Below, in pieces: positions 25,511 through 34,974 of a stretch of 47,120 nucleotides of DNA. The stretch comes from Nitrospina sp. (lineage in GTDB: Bacteria > Nitrospinota > Nitrospinia > Nitrospinales > VA-1). The notes beneath the pieces were generated by a model. It was not told where the DNA came from, ran no database searches, and saw nothing but the letters and a program-made list of their open reading frames with translations. The DNA lies in the NCBI GenBank assembly GCA_018653085.1, contig JABIAY010000051.1, forward strand, positions 1-47,120. Reading direction: 5' to 3'. The position numbers and the translations under genes are program-made. Each line of letters opens with the position of its first letter. Position 1 is the stretch's first letter.

Positions 25511-27037
25511 ATGGCATCTGAAGTACTGATAAATTCCAACCAGCGAGAAATCCGTGTTGCGCTGATGGAAAACAATCAGGTCGCGGAATTGTTTATTGAA
25601 CACAAAGCCAACAAAGGCATTGTGGGAAATATTTACTGGGGCAAGGTCACTAAAATTCTCCCTGGAATGCAGGTTGCCTTTGTCGACATTGGACTGGAAA
25701 AGGCCGGCTTCCTTTACGTTGGAGATATTGATGTCATCGATATGCTCGGACTCGAAGACGAGATAGACTCCCCACCCCTACCGGAAGAAAAAGAAGACAG
25801 CTTTATTGGAAAACCCGGCAGGCCCAATCATGAAATCCGTATTCAGGACATTTTGGAGGAAGGCCAGGAGATCCTGGTGCAGATTGCCAAGAATCCACTG
25901 GGAACCAAAGGCGCACGCATCACCAATTATATTTCCCTGCCCGGACGCTACCTGGTCTATATGCCCACGGTTAACCATATCAGTGTTTCCCGGCGCATTG
26001 AGGAGGAAGACGAAAAAGAACGGTTGAAAAACATGGTCAGCGAAATCGGCAATCCCGGAGAAGGTTATATTGTCCGAACCGCCGGACAAGATGCTGTGCG
26101 TGCAGATTTTGAGTCGGACCTCAATTTTCTTCACCGCCTTTGGGGAAACCTGAAAAAGCAATCTGAAAACCTGAGTGCCCCGCATCTCGTTTATGAGGAC
26201 CTGAACCTGATCTTCCGGTCCATCCGCGATCTTTTCACCAATGAAACCGCGCGACTGGTGATCGACTCGAAATCAGACTTCACCAAATGTGTAGAGTTCT
26301 GTTCCACTTACCTCCCCCATTTGTCGGAAAAAATTGAGCAGTATAAAGACCCGATGCCCATTTTTGATCACTATGGGATTGAGATGGATATTAGCCGGGC
26401 TTTGGGCCGAACCATCTGGCTTAAATCCGGCGGCTATATCACTATTGATCAGACTGAAGCCCTGGTCGCCATTGATGTCAATACCGGGAAATATGTCGGC
26501 CACACTGATCCGGAAGATACCATCCTGAAAACCAATCTGGAGGCAGTTAAAGAATTCGTGTACCAGATGCGCCTCAGGAACATCGGCGGCATCATCATCG
26601 TGGATTTCATTGATATGACCAAAGAGGAAAGCAAGGAAATGGTCTCCAACGCGCTCAAGCAGGCACTCAGAGCAGACCGTTCACGAACCCGCATCCTTAA
26701 AATTTCCGAATTGGGCCTGGTGGAAATGACCCGCAAACGTGTACGCGAAAGCCTGGTTCAAACCCTTTGTGACCCCTGCGATTACTGCAACGGGAAAGGA
26801 TATATCAAGGGCACTTCAACCCTCTGTTACGAAATCATACGGGAAATTCAGCGCCGGGGAACTGACAGCATCACTAAAAAGAAAATTGACATCGAAGTGC
26901 ATCCAACAGTTTATGACATGCTGTTCGAGGAAGAGAGCAGTTTTCTCGAAGAAATGGAAAAACAGAACAATATCGAAATCACCTTTCATGTGAACCCGAA
27001 ATTGCATCGAGAAAAATACAAAATTGTGGCTTCATAA
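25511..27037 (+). CDS. rng: Ribonuclease G (RNase E/G family)
   Basis: Endonuclease for 5' ends of 16S rRNA and for mRNA decay. The 508-residue length fits RNase G; the long RNase E scaffold tail is absent. An S1 domain lies near 38-135 (GNIYWGKVTKILPGMQVAFV, then DIGLEKAGFLYVGD). Catalytic Asp322 (VAIDVNTGK) and Asp365 (IVDFIDM) are 43 residues apart, exactly as in RNase E. The zinc-link cysteines C423 and C426 (CDYCNGKG) follow 58 residues later, again as in RNase E. The S1 region carries an insert of about 25 acidic residues (EEKEDSFIGKPGRPNHEIR). It is followed directly by a small lipoprotein gene. Confidence 0.94.
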   Translation: MASEVLINSNQREIRVALMENNQVAELFIEHKANKGIVGNIYWGKVTKILPGMQVAFVDIGLEKAGFLYVGDIDVIDMLGLEDEIDSPPLPEEKEDSFIGKPGRPNHEIRIQDILEEGQEILVQIAKNPLGTKGARITNYISLPGRYLVYMPTVNHISVSRRIEEEDEKERLKNMVSEIGNPGEGYIVRTAGQDAVRADFESDLNFLHRLWGNLKKQSENLSAPHLVYEDLNLIFRSIRDLFTNETARLVIDSKSDFTKCVEFCSTYLPHLSEKIEQYKDPMPIFDHYGIEMDISRALGRTIWLKSGGYITIDQTEALVAIDVNTGKYVGHTDPEDTILKTNLEAVKEFVYQMRLRNIGGIIIVDFIDMTKEESKEMVSNALKQALRADRSRTRILKISELGLVEMTRKRVRESLVQTLCDPCDYCNGKGYIKGTSTLCYEIIREIQRRGTDSITKKKIDIEVHPTVYDMLFEEESSFLEEMEKQNNIEITFHVNPKLHREKYKIVAS

Positions 27038-27052
27038 ATGAGGACCCGTAAA

Positions 27053-27385
27053 ATGAAAACAACACCCATTTGCGCATTGATAATTATTCTTGGCTTTCTA
27101 TTCGCTACCGGTTGCGGCACTGCCGGAAAAAACTTTGACGAGTCTCTTTATAAAAATATTATTGTAGGAACAACAACCCACAAAGAGATTCAGGCCATGT
27201 TTGGAGCCCCTTTTAAAAAGGGCGTCCAGAACGGTTATAAGGTTTGGACTTATGAATATAATTTTTATAACTCCCTGGGCAACGATATCACCAAAGATAT
27301 GGTCATTGTTTTTGACCGCCGTGGTGTGGTGAAGTCCCACCAAATGATGACCAACCAGCCTGAAACAGGTGAGACCACGCAATAA
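27053..27385 (+). CDS. SmpA/OmlA (BamE)-like small lipoprotein
   Basis: A 110-residue lipoprotein. The ATG at 27053 is preferred because GAGGA lies about nine bases upstream; the in-frame ATG at 27038 touches the rng stop. The signal peptide ends with lipobox FATGC near residue 20. The mature part has the BamE-type strands: YKNIIVGTTTHKEIQAMFGA, PFKKGVQNGYKVWTYEYNF and DMVIVFDRRGVVKSHQM. BamE is an outer-membrane assembly partner, but many small lipoproteins share this fold, so the precise role is open. Only 15 nt from rng, it is probably co-transcribed. Confidence 0.75.
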   Translation: MKTTPICALIIILGFLFATGCGTAGKNFDESLYKNIIVGTTTHKEIQAMFGAPFKKGVQNGYKVWTYEYNFYNSLGNDITKDMVIVFDRRGVVKSHQMMTNQPETGETTQ

Positions 27386-27489
27386 ACGGATTATGGAGTC
27401 ACCGGTTTTGGGCCCTCTTTTTGCCCCGCTTCCCTCCGCTTCTCATTCCCCTGTGATTTTCAATAAACGGACCTCGACAAAATAACAAA

Positions 27490-28902
27490 ATGTTAGGTTT
27501 CAGTAAAACTCAATGGAACACCTTACATCTGACCTGGGTTGCGTTCTTTCTGACCTTTGTGGCCTGGTTCAACATGGCACCGTTCAACACAACGATCATG
27601 CGCGCCCTTGGCCTGTCTTTGGCCGAGATCAACATATTGATGGTTTGCAATGTGGCTTTAACCATTCCAGCGCGGATCATCATCGGTTTTTGGGTGGACC
27701 AATACGGCCCGCAAAAAGTTTTCAGCAGCCTGTTGGTCTTTTCCGCGCTGGTGTGTTTCGGATTTGCTCTGGCGCAGGATTTCAAGACACTGCTGGTCAC
27801 ACGCTTGCTGATGGGAATCGTTGGCGGTGGATTCGTAGTGGGTATAAAAATGATCGCCGAGTGGTTCCCACCGCAAAAAATGGGGACCGCCCAGGGTATC
27901 TATGCGGGCTGGGGTAACTTCGGCTCTGCGTTTGCGGCGTTTTCCCTTCCCCTGATTGCCATCCCCTTTTCTGAAGAATCCGGCTGGCGGGTGGCGGCAG
28001 GCCTGTCAGGACTTTCATGCCTGATCTGGGCAGGGATTTATTATAGGTTTTGTCCTGATGCTCCGGGAAAAGGACAGGATTTTCTGGTAGATATGCATGG
28101 AGTGGTTAAGGTGACTTCACGCCGGGATCTGATCCTGCAAATTCTTTTGCTCCTACCTGTTTATGGGGCAATGGTTCTGTTCATCTGGGAAATTTCCGGG
28201 CATCCGCTTAACCTGATCCCCAGCTCCATCTCCATGGGCCTGCTTCTCGTTCTTGGTTTTCTTTTTATCCTGAACACAGTTCGATGCTGGCAGATTAACG
28301 TAACCCGATTACAACACCCTATACCCGAGGCAGAAAAGTATTCGTTCAGCCAAATCGCTGTATTGTGCATGGTCTATTCTCTTACATTCGGTTCCGAGTT
28401 GGCGATCGTTTCAATGTTTCCCCAGTTTCTGCAAACGACTTTCTCACTTTCCGTAGGATTGGCCGGAGTACTGGGAGCCAGTTATGCTTGTATGAACCTG
28501 ATTGCCCGCCCCGGAGGGGGCTGGATTTCTGACCGCTTTGGCCGCAGAAGAACCCTTTTCATCATGGTCCTTGGAGGAATGGTGAGTCACTGGTTTATGG
28601 GAGAGATAGGCCCTCATTGGCAACTTACCTCTGCCATAGCCCTTGCGCTTGTAGGTTCCATTTTCCTGAAAGCCGGTAACGGTGCCTGTTTTGCGGCGAT
28701 TCCCCTGATCTCCAAACCGCTGACCGGGAAACTGGCTGGTCTGGCAGGAGCTTACGGAAGCGTTGGGGCAGTTGTTTTTCTCACCCTGTTCAGTTTCGTG
28801 ACCCCGCAAACATTTTTTAAAATCATCGCTGGCTACGCTTTTCTGGTATTCTTGTGCCTGTTTTTTTTAAAGCCATTTTCTTCCAAGCAAATTAACAACT
28901 AA
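27490..28902 (+). CDS. NarK-type nitrate/nitrite transporter (MFS, NNP family)
   Basis: Twelve-segment MFS carrier of 470 residues. The loop after the second segment reads GFWVDQYGPQKVF (67-79). The glycine-rich nitrate signatures are AGWGNFGSAFAAF (139-151) and, in the second half, KAGNGACFAAIPLI; both are typical of nitrate/nitrite porters. EWFPPQKMGTAQGIYAG links them to the first half. A loop of about 50 residues in the middle is longer than usual. It may import nitrite or export nitrate. In a nitrite oxidiser this would be central, in others it serves assimilation or respiration. No other nitrogen genes are in the window. No clear ribosome binding site. Confidence 0.85.
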   Translation: MLGFSKTQWNTLHLTWVAFFLTFVAWFNMAPFNTTIMRALGLSLAEINILMVCNVALTIPARIIIGFWVDQYGPQKVFSSLLVFSALVCFGFALAQDFKTLLVTRLLMGIVGGGFVVGIKMIAEWFPPQKMGTAQGIYAGWGNFGSAFAAFSLPLIAIPFSEESGWRVAAGLSGLSCLIWAGIYYRFCPDAPGKGQDFLVDMHGVVKVTSRRDLILQILLLLPVYGAMVLFIWEISGHPLNLIPSSISMGLLLVLGFLFILNTVRCWQINVTRLQHPIPEAEKYSFSQIAVLCMVYSLTFGSELAIVSMFPQFLQTTFSLSVGLAGVLGASYACMNLIARPGGGWISDRFGRRRTLFIMVLGGMVSHWFMGEIGPHWQLTSAIALALVGSIFLKAGNGACFAAIPLISKPLTGKLAGLAGAYGSVGAVVFLTLFSFVTPQTFFKIIAGYAFLVFLCLFFLKPFSSKQINN

Positions 28903-28918
28903 AGGAGTAAGACTTCAA

Positions 28919-30016
28919 ATGGGATTCACCTGTGGCCTCGTCGGCCTCCCCAATGCGGGAAAATCAACCCTGTTCGGTGCTTTGACACGAACCAAAGCCC
29001 AGGCGGGAAATTATGCGTTCACCACCATCGAACCCAATAGCGGCATCGTACTGGTTCCTGATAAACGCCTGGACACCATCACTCACTACGTCAAGACCAA
29101 TAAAATTGTTCCCACAACCATGGAGTTTGTCGACATCGCAGGACTCATCAAGGGCGCATCCAAGGGGGAAGGTTTAGGCAATAAATTTCTCGGCCACATC
29201 CGCGAGGTCGATGCTATCGCCCACGTAGTCCGTTGTTTCGAAGATGGCAATGTTCCCCATGTTAGTGACACCATTGACCCGGCTTCCGATATCGATACCA
29301 TCAACACCGAATTGATGATCGCCGACATGGAAAGCCTCGATCGCAGAAAAACCAAGATTGAAAAGCTGGCTAAATCCGGAGACAAAGAAGCACGCATGCA
29401 AATGGAAGCGCTCGCCAAATTATCCGAAGCCCTCGATCAAAATCAACCGGCACGAACCGTTGAGGGTTTCAATGATGAACAGAACCTGTTCGTAAAAAGT
29501 TTGACCCTGCTGAGTGCCAAACCGGTTCTTTATATCTGCAATGTCATGGACCCCGGAGACATGGAAAACGAACTCGTGCAAAAGGTCAAAGAGATTGCCA
29601 AACAGGACGGCTCATCGGTTGTGGCGCTGGCTGGAAAGCTGGAGGGGGAGATTATGGAAATTGAGGATCCGGAAGAACAAAAAGTTTTTATGGAAGAAAT
29701 GGAGCTGACCGAAACCGGACTCGACCGCATGATCTCTGCCGGATACGGACTGCTCGACCTCGCCACGTATTTCACAGCGGGAATTAAAGAAACCCGGGCC
29801 TGGACGATTCCTAAAAATGCGAAGGCCCCGCAAGCGGCAGGAGTGATCCACACCGATTTCGAAAAAGGTTTCATTCGTGCCGAAGTCTATAACCTGGAAG
29901 ACCTGGTTGAACATAAATCTGAAGCGGCTATTAAAGACGCTGGCAAACTGAGAGTTGAAGGAAAAGATTATGTCGTCCAGGACGGCGACATCATGCACTT
30001 TCGCTTTAACGTTTAA
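28919..30016 (+). CDS. ychF: Redox-regulated ATPase YchF (OLA1 family)
   Basis: Obg-family P-loop protein of 365 residues that prefers ATP and binds ribosomes. G1 is GLPNAGKST (9-17), and the G3 region is [20 protein letters not shown] (about 72-91). The central coiled-coil hairpin carries the [16 protein letters not shown] segment. The C-terminal TGS domain includes [20 protein letters not shown] and ends [20 protein letters not shown] precedes the ATG. It faces the hydroxyacid dehydrogenase tail to tail with only 6 bp between stops, so there is no room for a separate terminator. Confidence 0.97.
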   Translation: MGFTCGLVGLPNAGKSTLFGALTRTKAQAGNYAFTTIEPNSGIVLVPDKRLDTITHYVKTNKIVPTTMEFVDIAGLIKGASKGEGLGNKFLGHIREVDAIAHVVRCFEDGNVPHVSDTIDPASDIDTINTELMIADMESLDRRKTKIEKLAKSGDKEARMQMEALAKLSEALDQNQPARTVEGFNDEQNLFVKSLTLLSAKPVLYICNVMDPGDMENELVQKVKEIAKQDGSSVVALAGKLEGEIMEIEDPEEQKVFMEEMELTETGLDRMISAGYGLLDLATYFTAGIKETRAWTIPKNAKAPQAAGVIHTDFEKGFIRAEVYNLEDLVEHKSEAAIKDAGKLRVEGKDYVVQDGDIMHFRFNV

Positions 30017-30022
30017 CGAGTA

Positions 30023-30994
30023 TCATTTTTTCCATGATGGCACCAGACAACGGGGAGTTTTGCCTTCCAGGGCATCCAGCACATTATCTGCCACCAAGTC
30101 AGCCATGCGATCACGGGTTTCATGGCTGGCACTGCCGATATGCGGCAGTAGCATCAGATTTTCCAATTCCGTCATACCTTCAGTGAGAGCTGGTTCGTTT
30201 TCATAAACATCCAACGCCGCACCGGCGATTTCACCTTCTTTCAACGCTTCGACCAGAGCTTTATCGTCCGCCACTTTCCCTCGGGCTGTGTGGATGAAAT
30301 AGGCGGTGGGCTTCATCATTGAAAACTGCTCCTTGCCGATCATATATTTCGTCTGCTCACTCAAAGGAACATGGACCGTGACAAAATCGGATTGACGGAG
30401 CAATTCTTTCAACGGAGTATAAACCGCGTTCAACATCTGCTCTTTTTCTGCCGGTAGCCGGTTGCGATTGCAGTAGAGAACCCGCATGTTGAAACCCAAT
30501 GCCCGGCGAGCAACCGCCTGACCGATTTCACCACAACCAATGATGCCAAGAGTTTTTCCGTAAACATCTCCGCCCAGAAACATTTTCGCCTGCCACCCTT
30601 TAAATCGGTTTTCCCGGGTGAAACGGTCGCTTGGAACAATATTCCGGGCGGCCCCCAGAATCATTGCCCAGGTCAAATCTGCGGTGGTTTCATGCAGGAC
30701 CCCCGGCGTATTCGTCACCCAGACACCTTTTTTTACAGCATGCGCCACGTCAATATTGTTGAATCCGGCTCCATAGTTGGCAATGAGCTGTAAATTCTCT
30801 CCGCAATCAATAATGTCCCGGTCAATTTTGTCCGATAAGTAGGTGACCATCACCACGCTTTCCGATGCGTATTTTTTGAGCTTTTCTGCCGTGGGCGGAT
30901 TTTCCGTCTGGTTGGTCCGCAAGTCGCAATGCGGACCCAGCTTTTCCAAAGCGGACTCGGGAAACATATTGGTAACGGTAACAATGGGCTTCAC
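30023..30994 (-). CDS. D-isomer-specific 2-hydroxyacid dehydrogenase (glyoxylate/hydroxypyruvate reductase type)
   Basis: NAD(P)H-dependent 2-keto acid reductase. I chose GTG 30994, with AAAGGA nine bases upstream, giving 323 residues; a TTG at 31012 is open. The nucleotide fold is LGIIGCGEIGQAVARRA (about 149-165). The catalytic triad is Arg238 (HTARGK), Glu265 (DVYENEP) and His285 (LPHIGSASHETR). NYGAGFNNID (73-82) and NTPGVLHETTADL (95-107) match glyoxylate reductases. The exact substrate cannot be read; glyoxylate, hydroxypyruvate or a similar acid is likely. It is a single gene, divergent from the radical SAM gene with 81 bp between the starts. Confidence 0.88.
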   Translation of the reverse strand: MKPIVTVTNMFPESALEKLGPHCDLRTNQTENPPTAEKLKKYASESVVMVTYLSDKIDRDIIDCGENLQLIANYGAGFNNIDVAHAVKKGVWVTNTPGVLHETTADLTWAMILGAARNIVPSDRFTRENRFKGWQAKMFLGGDVYGKTLGIIGCGEIGQAVARRALGFNMRVLYCNRNRLPAEKEQMLNAVYTPLKELLRQSDFVTVHVPLSEQTKYMIGKEQFSMMKPTAYFIHTARGKVADDKALVEALKEGEIAGAALDVYENEPALTEGMTELENLMLLPHIGSASHETRDRMADLVADNVLDALEGKTPRCLVPSWKK

Positions 30995-31075
30995 TCTGGG
31001 CCATCCTTTCAAATTTTCTGTTTTTCTGTGGTAACATTAAGAGCCTGATTCTAAAGGAAAGAGTCGTTCAATCCC

Positions 31076-32497
31076 ATGAAAATTTTATTCCTCGTTCCAC
31101 CCGAAACCATTTCCCTCGAATCTTCCGTGCCCAAGGCCCTGGAAGGCGGTAAAGGCTATTATCCGAAGCTCGGGCTTCTCTATGTCGCCGCTTATTACGA
31201 GCGCGAAACGGGAAACACCGCGACCTTTATCGACTGCCCACCGGAAAACGTTTCAGAAGAAGCTTTACTCCAGCGCGTCCGTGAAATCAAACCGGATATG
31301 GTCGCTATGAGCATCATGACTTTCAACCTGCTCGATGCATTGCACACCGCAAAGGTCCTGAGACAAGAGACTCCCGATTTGAAAATCTGCCTCGGCGGAC
31401 CGCATGTCAATTTATACCCGAAAGAAACTCTCAACCTGCCGGGAATCGACTATGTCGTTTTCGGTGAAGGGGAAAAAATATTCACCCGCCTGACCCAGGC
31501 ATTGGAAACGGATGCTGAACCTTTGTCTTCCATTAACGGTTTGGGCTGGAAACAGAATGAAACTTCACATATTAATCCGAAGGAAACCGAACTGATTGAT
31601 CTCGATGAACTGCCTTTTCCCGCCCGCCATCTGGTCGATGTTTCAAGCTACCAGCATATTATTGGCGAAGGCCGACAGTTTTTCACCATCCAGGCAACGA
31701 GAGGGTGCCCGGCGGCTTGCTCCTTCTGTGATATTCGCAAAACCAAGTTTCGCATTCGAAGTCCCGAAAGCGTCGTCAACGAAATTGAAGAACTGGTCAA
31801 GATGGGAGTGGACGATCTGTTTTTTGTCGATGACACCATCACCATCGACAAAAAAAACGTGCTGGCAATTTGTGACCTGATCGTTGAGCGAGGCATCAAA
31901 ATACATTTCAAAATTTCCGCTCGTGTGGATACCATTAATGAAGAAGTCATCGCGGCATTGAAACGGGCCGGGTGCTATCGCATCCATTTTGGCATCGAGT
32001 CCGCTAGCCCCAAACACTTGAAGTATCTACAAAAGGGCCAAACACCGGAAAAGGTAGAACGTGCCTGCAAAATGACCCGCAAGGCGGGCATCGGATTCTT
32101 CGCCTACATGATGATCGGCATTCCTCATGAGACCAGAGAGGAAATGTTCGCTACCGTTGATTTTGCAAAAAAACTCCGGCCCGATTACGCGCAGTTTTCC
32201 ATTTGCACACCGTACCCGAAGGTGGAACTTTATTATCAAATGCTGAATGAAGGAATCGTTCCGGAAGATTACTGGCAGACGTTTGCTGAAAACCCCACAG
32301 CTGATTTTAAAATCAAATTCTGGAACAAGGATTTCACCGAAGAGGAGTTACGCCAGATTCAGGATGAGTGCCACGCCCGGTTCTACAGTAGCCCCACCTA
32401 CATCATGAAACAGATCACCCAGTTAAGATCATGGGCAGACTTCACCGCCAAAGCCCGCATGGGAACCAAAATCCTTACCAGCCGATTAGGCATCTAA
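31076..32497 (+). CDS. B12-binding-domain radical SAM protein
   Basis: A 473-residue protein with an N-terminal cobalamin-binding-like domain (about 1-140) and a radical SAM barrel. The [4Fe-4S] motif is C211, C215 and C218 (RGCPAACSFCD). Barrel strands follow as DLFFVDDTITID, KISARVDTINEE and RIHFGIESASPKHLKYLQKG. The DxHxxG cobalamin ligand motif is not present: the corresponding part reads TFIDCPPENVS, so B12 may bind without the histidine or not at all. Relatives include hopanoid, bacteriochlorophyll and antibiotic methylases; I cannot assign the substrate. It is alone on its strand, and its TAA is followed at once by a repeat element. Confidence 0.82.
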   Translation: MKILFLVPPETISLESSVPKALEGGKGYYPKLGLLYVAAYYERETGNTATFIDCPPENVSEEALLQRVREIKPDMVAMSIMTFNLLDALHTAKVLRQETPDLKICLGGPHVNLYPKETLNLPGIDYVVFGEGEKIFTRLTQALETDAEPLSSINGLGWKQNETSHINPKETELIDLDELPFPARHLVDVSSYQHIIGEGRQFFTIQATRGCPAACSFCDIRKTKFRIRSPESVVNEIEELVKMGVDDLFFVDDTITIDKKNVLAICDLIVERGIKIHFKISARVDTINEEVIAALKRAGCYRIHFGIESASPKHLKYLQKGQTPEKVERACKMTRKAGIGFFAYMMIGIPHETREEMFATVDFAKKLRPDYAQFSICTPYPKVELYYQMLNEGIVPEDYWQTFAENPTADFKIKFWNKDFTEEELRQIQDECHARFYSSPTYIMKQITQLRSWADFTAKARMGTKILTSRLGI

Positions 32498-32606
32498 CCA
32501 CTAGGCGCCAGCGTGACGCTGGACCCAGTGAGCAATAGCTTTTTACTGCTAGCAATCGTGTTCTCGGCTCAACGAGTCATTGCCATCTGCCTCCCTCGCT
32601 AGAGGG
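32498..32606. repeat. Repeat element between the radical SAM and flavin-protein genes
   Basis: It starts at the base after the TAA: CCACTAGGCG, the 15-bp palindrome CCAGCGTGACGCTGG (32508-32522), then AGTGAGCAATAGCTTTTTAC and TTCTCGGCTCAACGAGTCAT. The right end is degraded (CCCTCGCTAGAGGG) and touches the other gene's TAA at 32607. Confidence 0.8.
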
Positions 32607-33149
32607 TTACTCAAAAAGATTAGTCGGTTTACCGTCGATACTGGTCTGGTTATTTTTCTTCCAGTAGTTTTTCACTCCTTCATCACCGATCTTTTCCGTC
32701 CAGTCGACCAGTTCGCCCCGATCCTCCTGATACTGATAGTTGGGAACCGCAAACCCGCAGGAGGTCTGAGCACTATCGACATCGAGCAAAAATATCTGCC
32801 GCGCACCGGGATACTCGGGAAACAATGCGCTCCATTCGGCCCATTCTTCATCTCTGGCATGAATGGCTCTGGCTTTTCCGTAAACTCTTAATATCAGCGG
32901 TTTTCCTTCAAAGGAGCAGAACATGAGGGTCATGCGCGGTTGCTCCAGAACATGGGCGGCGGTTTCGTTGCCACTTCCGGTAAGATTGAGCCATATTAAC
33001 TGACTGGAGTTCAGGATGCGAAGACTGTCCATCCCTTTGGGGGACACATTGACACGGCCTTCGACAGGGGCTGTGCCGACAAAGAATATTTTCTGGCTTT
33101 CAATAAATTCCCGTAACTTTTCATCCAGTTCTGTATAGAATTTAGCCAA
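32607..33149 (-). CDS. Pyridoxamine-5'-phosphate-oxidase-family flavin protein
   Basis: A 180-residue split-barrel protein. Typical parts are LREFIESQKIFFVGTAPVEG (near 12-31), VNVSPKGMDSLRIL, LTGSGNETAAHVLEQPRMTL and LRVYGKARAIHARDEEW. These match the PPOX-domain group that binds FMN or F420; true PdxH residues are not seen, so this is a general flavin-reductase relative. The start is a TTG at 33149, with a GGGGGAGG site about 11 bases upstream. Its stop is at the degraded right end of a repeat element. Divergent from queE, with 81 bp between starts. Confidence 0.8.
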   Translation of the reverse strand: MAKFYTELDEKLREFIESQKIFFVGTAPVEGRVNVSPKGMDSLRILNSSQLIWLNLTGSGNETAAHVLEQPRMTLMFCSFEGKPLILRVYGKARAIHARDEEWAEWSALFPEYPGARQIFLLDVDSAQTSCGFAVPNYQYQEDRGELVDWTEKIGDEGVKNYWKKNNQTSIDGKPTNLFE

Positions 33150-33230
33150 AGTTTTATGCCTCCCCCTCTTTAAATATTGTAAGATTAAAATAATCTATTT
33201 AGCAGGCAAAATCCACACTGGAATAACCCT

Positions 33231-33863
33231 ATGCTCAAGATCAACGAAATTTATGCCAGCATTCAGGGAGAATCATCCCACACCGGATTGCCCTGCGTTT
33301 TTATCCGTTTGACAGGATGCAACCTGCGCTGTTCCTGGTGCGACACCGCCTATGCTTTTTATGAAGGGAATGACCTTACTATTGAGGAAACTCTGCAAAA
33401 GGTCGAAACCTTTGGTCTCGGGCTGGTAGAAATCACTGGTGGCGAACCCTTACTGCAGGAGGATGTTTATCCTCTTATGGAAGCACTCCTGAAAAAGGGT
33501 TACCGGGTCATGCTGGAAACAGGTGGGGCCCTGCCGATTGACAAGGTTCCTGAAAAAGTTATAAAAATTCTCGATGTAAAATGTCCCGGAAGCGGTGAGG
33601 AAAAAAAGAATCACCTTGAAAACCTGAAACTCCTTTCCCCGCATGATGAAGTCAAGTTCGTCCTTCTCGATCGCACCGACTATGAGTGGAGCCGTGACCT
33701 GTTGCAAAAACACGACCTACCCACACAGGTTTTATTTTCACCGGTTTATGACAAGCTCAACCTGAAAGACCTCGTGCAATGGATACTTGAAGATCGGCTA
33801 CCTGTGCGTCTGCAAACACAACTTCATAAAGTCATTTGGAGTAAAGACACTATCGGTGTATGA
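33231..33863 (+). CDS. queE: 7-carboxy-7-deazaguanine synthase QueE
   Basis: Radical SAM enzyme that contracts the ring of 6-carboxy-tetrahydropterin in queuosine synthesis. The 210-residue protein begins KINEIYASIQGESSHTG, the family start. The cluster cysteines are C30, C34 and C37 (GCNLRCSWCDTAY). EITGGEPLLQ (67-76) and LETGGALPID are the SAM-binding segments. ILDVKCPGSGE and EVKFVLLDRTDYEW follow. queC lies 16 kb away. The stop is 25 nt before mutY, so the two may be co-transcribed. Confidence 0.95.
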   Translation: MLKINEIYASIQGESSHTGLPCVFIRLTGCNLRCSWCDTAYAFYEGNDLTIEETLQKVETFGLGLVEITGGEPLLQEDVYPLMEALLKKGYRVMLETGGALPIDKVPEKVIKILDVKCPGSGEEKKNHLENLKLLSPHDEVKFVLLDRTDYEWSRDLLQKHDLPTQVLFSPVYDKLNLKDLVQWILEDRLPVRLQTQLHKVIWSKDTIGV

Positions 33864-33888
33864 CTCGTAGCATCTGGCCCAACACCCT

Positions 33889-34950
33889 ATGACCCCCTCC
33901 ACTCTGCAAAAAAAATTACTGCACTGGTACGGAAACGAAAAAAGGGAGATGCCCTGGCGCAATAACCCGAACCCTTATCGTATTCTGGTTTCAGAGTTCA
34001 TGTTGCAACAGACCCAGGTCAAAACAGTCATTCCGTATTTTGAACGCTGGATGAAAGCTTTCCCCACCCTGAAAAAGCTGGCCGTGGCTAAAGAGTCCAC
34101 CGTTTTGAAACATTGGGAGGGGTTGGGCTATTATTCCCGCGCCCGTAATTTGAGAAAGGCCGCGCAAAAAATCCAGCAGGACTATTCCGGCAAGGTTCCG
34201 GACTGCATGAATGAAATTATGAAACTGCCCGGAGTCGGGCGATATACGGCGGGAGCCGTACTCAGTATTGCCTTCGGCCAAAAAGTTCCTGTACTCGATG
34301 GCAATGTCAAAAGGGTTTTATCGCGACTTTTTCTACTCAAGGAAAACGGGGCGACACGTAAATCAGAAAATATATTATGGGAAACCATGCAACAACTTCT
34401 TCCCGAGACGGAAGCTGGAAACTTCAATCAGGCTTTCATGGAACTGGGTGCCACGGTCTGCCTGCCAAAAAATCCTCTTTGCCTGCTCTGCCCCTTGAAG
34501 CGAAACTGTCAGGCACAGAAATCCGGCAAACAGAATCTTTATCCGCCTCGCAAGCAGACGGCGCCCTCTACAAAAATTGAGGTCAGCGCAGGAGTCATCT
34601 TTCAGAAAAATAAAATCTATATTCAAAAGAGAAAGGCAAAGGGGTTGATGGGCGGATTATGGGAATTCCCCGGTGGAAAATTTGAGTCCGGCGAATCCCC
34701 CGAGCAATGCCTGCATCGGGAGATCAAAGAAGAATTGGGGGTGACAATACATATCGACGAAAAGCTCATGACCGTCAAACACAGCTATACCCGATTCAGG
34801 GTGACCCTGCACGTTTTCCTTTGCCGAATCCGCTCAGGCCGGGTTTCACCAAACCAATGCGATGAGTGGAACTGGGTAAAAACGGAAGAACTGGATGAGT
34901 ATCCCTTTCCAGCGGCAAATGTTAAAATTATAAAGCATCTGAATCACTAG
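33889..34950 (+). CDS. mutY: A/G-specific adenine glycosylase MutY
   Basis: Removes adenine opposite 8-oxoguanine. The 353-residue protein has the catalytic Glu36 (SEFMLQQTQV), the HhH motif LPGVGRYTAGAV (113-124) and the catalytic Asp137 (VLDGNVKRV). The iron-sulfur cysteines C191, C198, C201 and C207 have the usual 6-2-5 spacing. The C-terminal third is a NUDIX-like 8-oxoG-sensing domain with GLWEFPGGKFE and a Nudix-like REIKEELG. Full length and complete. Directly downstream is a GTCAT-type inverted repeat. Confidence 0.96.
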   Translation: MTPSTLQKKLLHWYGNEKREMPWRNNPNPYRILVSEFMLQQTQVKTVIPYFERWMKAFPTLKKLAVAKESTVLKHWEGLGYYSRARNLRKAAQKIQQDYSGKVPDCMNEIMKLPGVGRYTAGAVLSIAFGQKVPVLDGNVKRVLSRLFLLKENGATRKSENILWETMQQLLPETEAGNFNQAFMELGATVCLPKNPLCLLCPLKRNCQAQKSGKQNLYPPRKQTAPSTKIEVSAGVIFQKNKIYIQKRKAKGLMGGLWEFPGGKFESGESPEQCLHREIKEELGVTIHIDEKLMTVKHSYTRFRVTLHVFLCRIRSGRVSPNQCDEWNWVKTEELDEYPFPAANVKIIKHLNH

Positions 34951-34974
34951 ATCTGCAGGACAAACCAACAGGAT

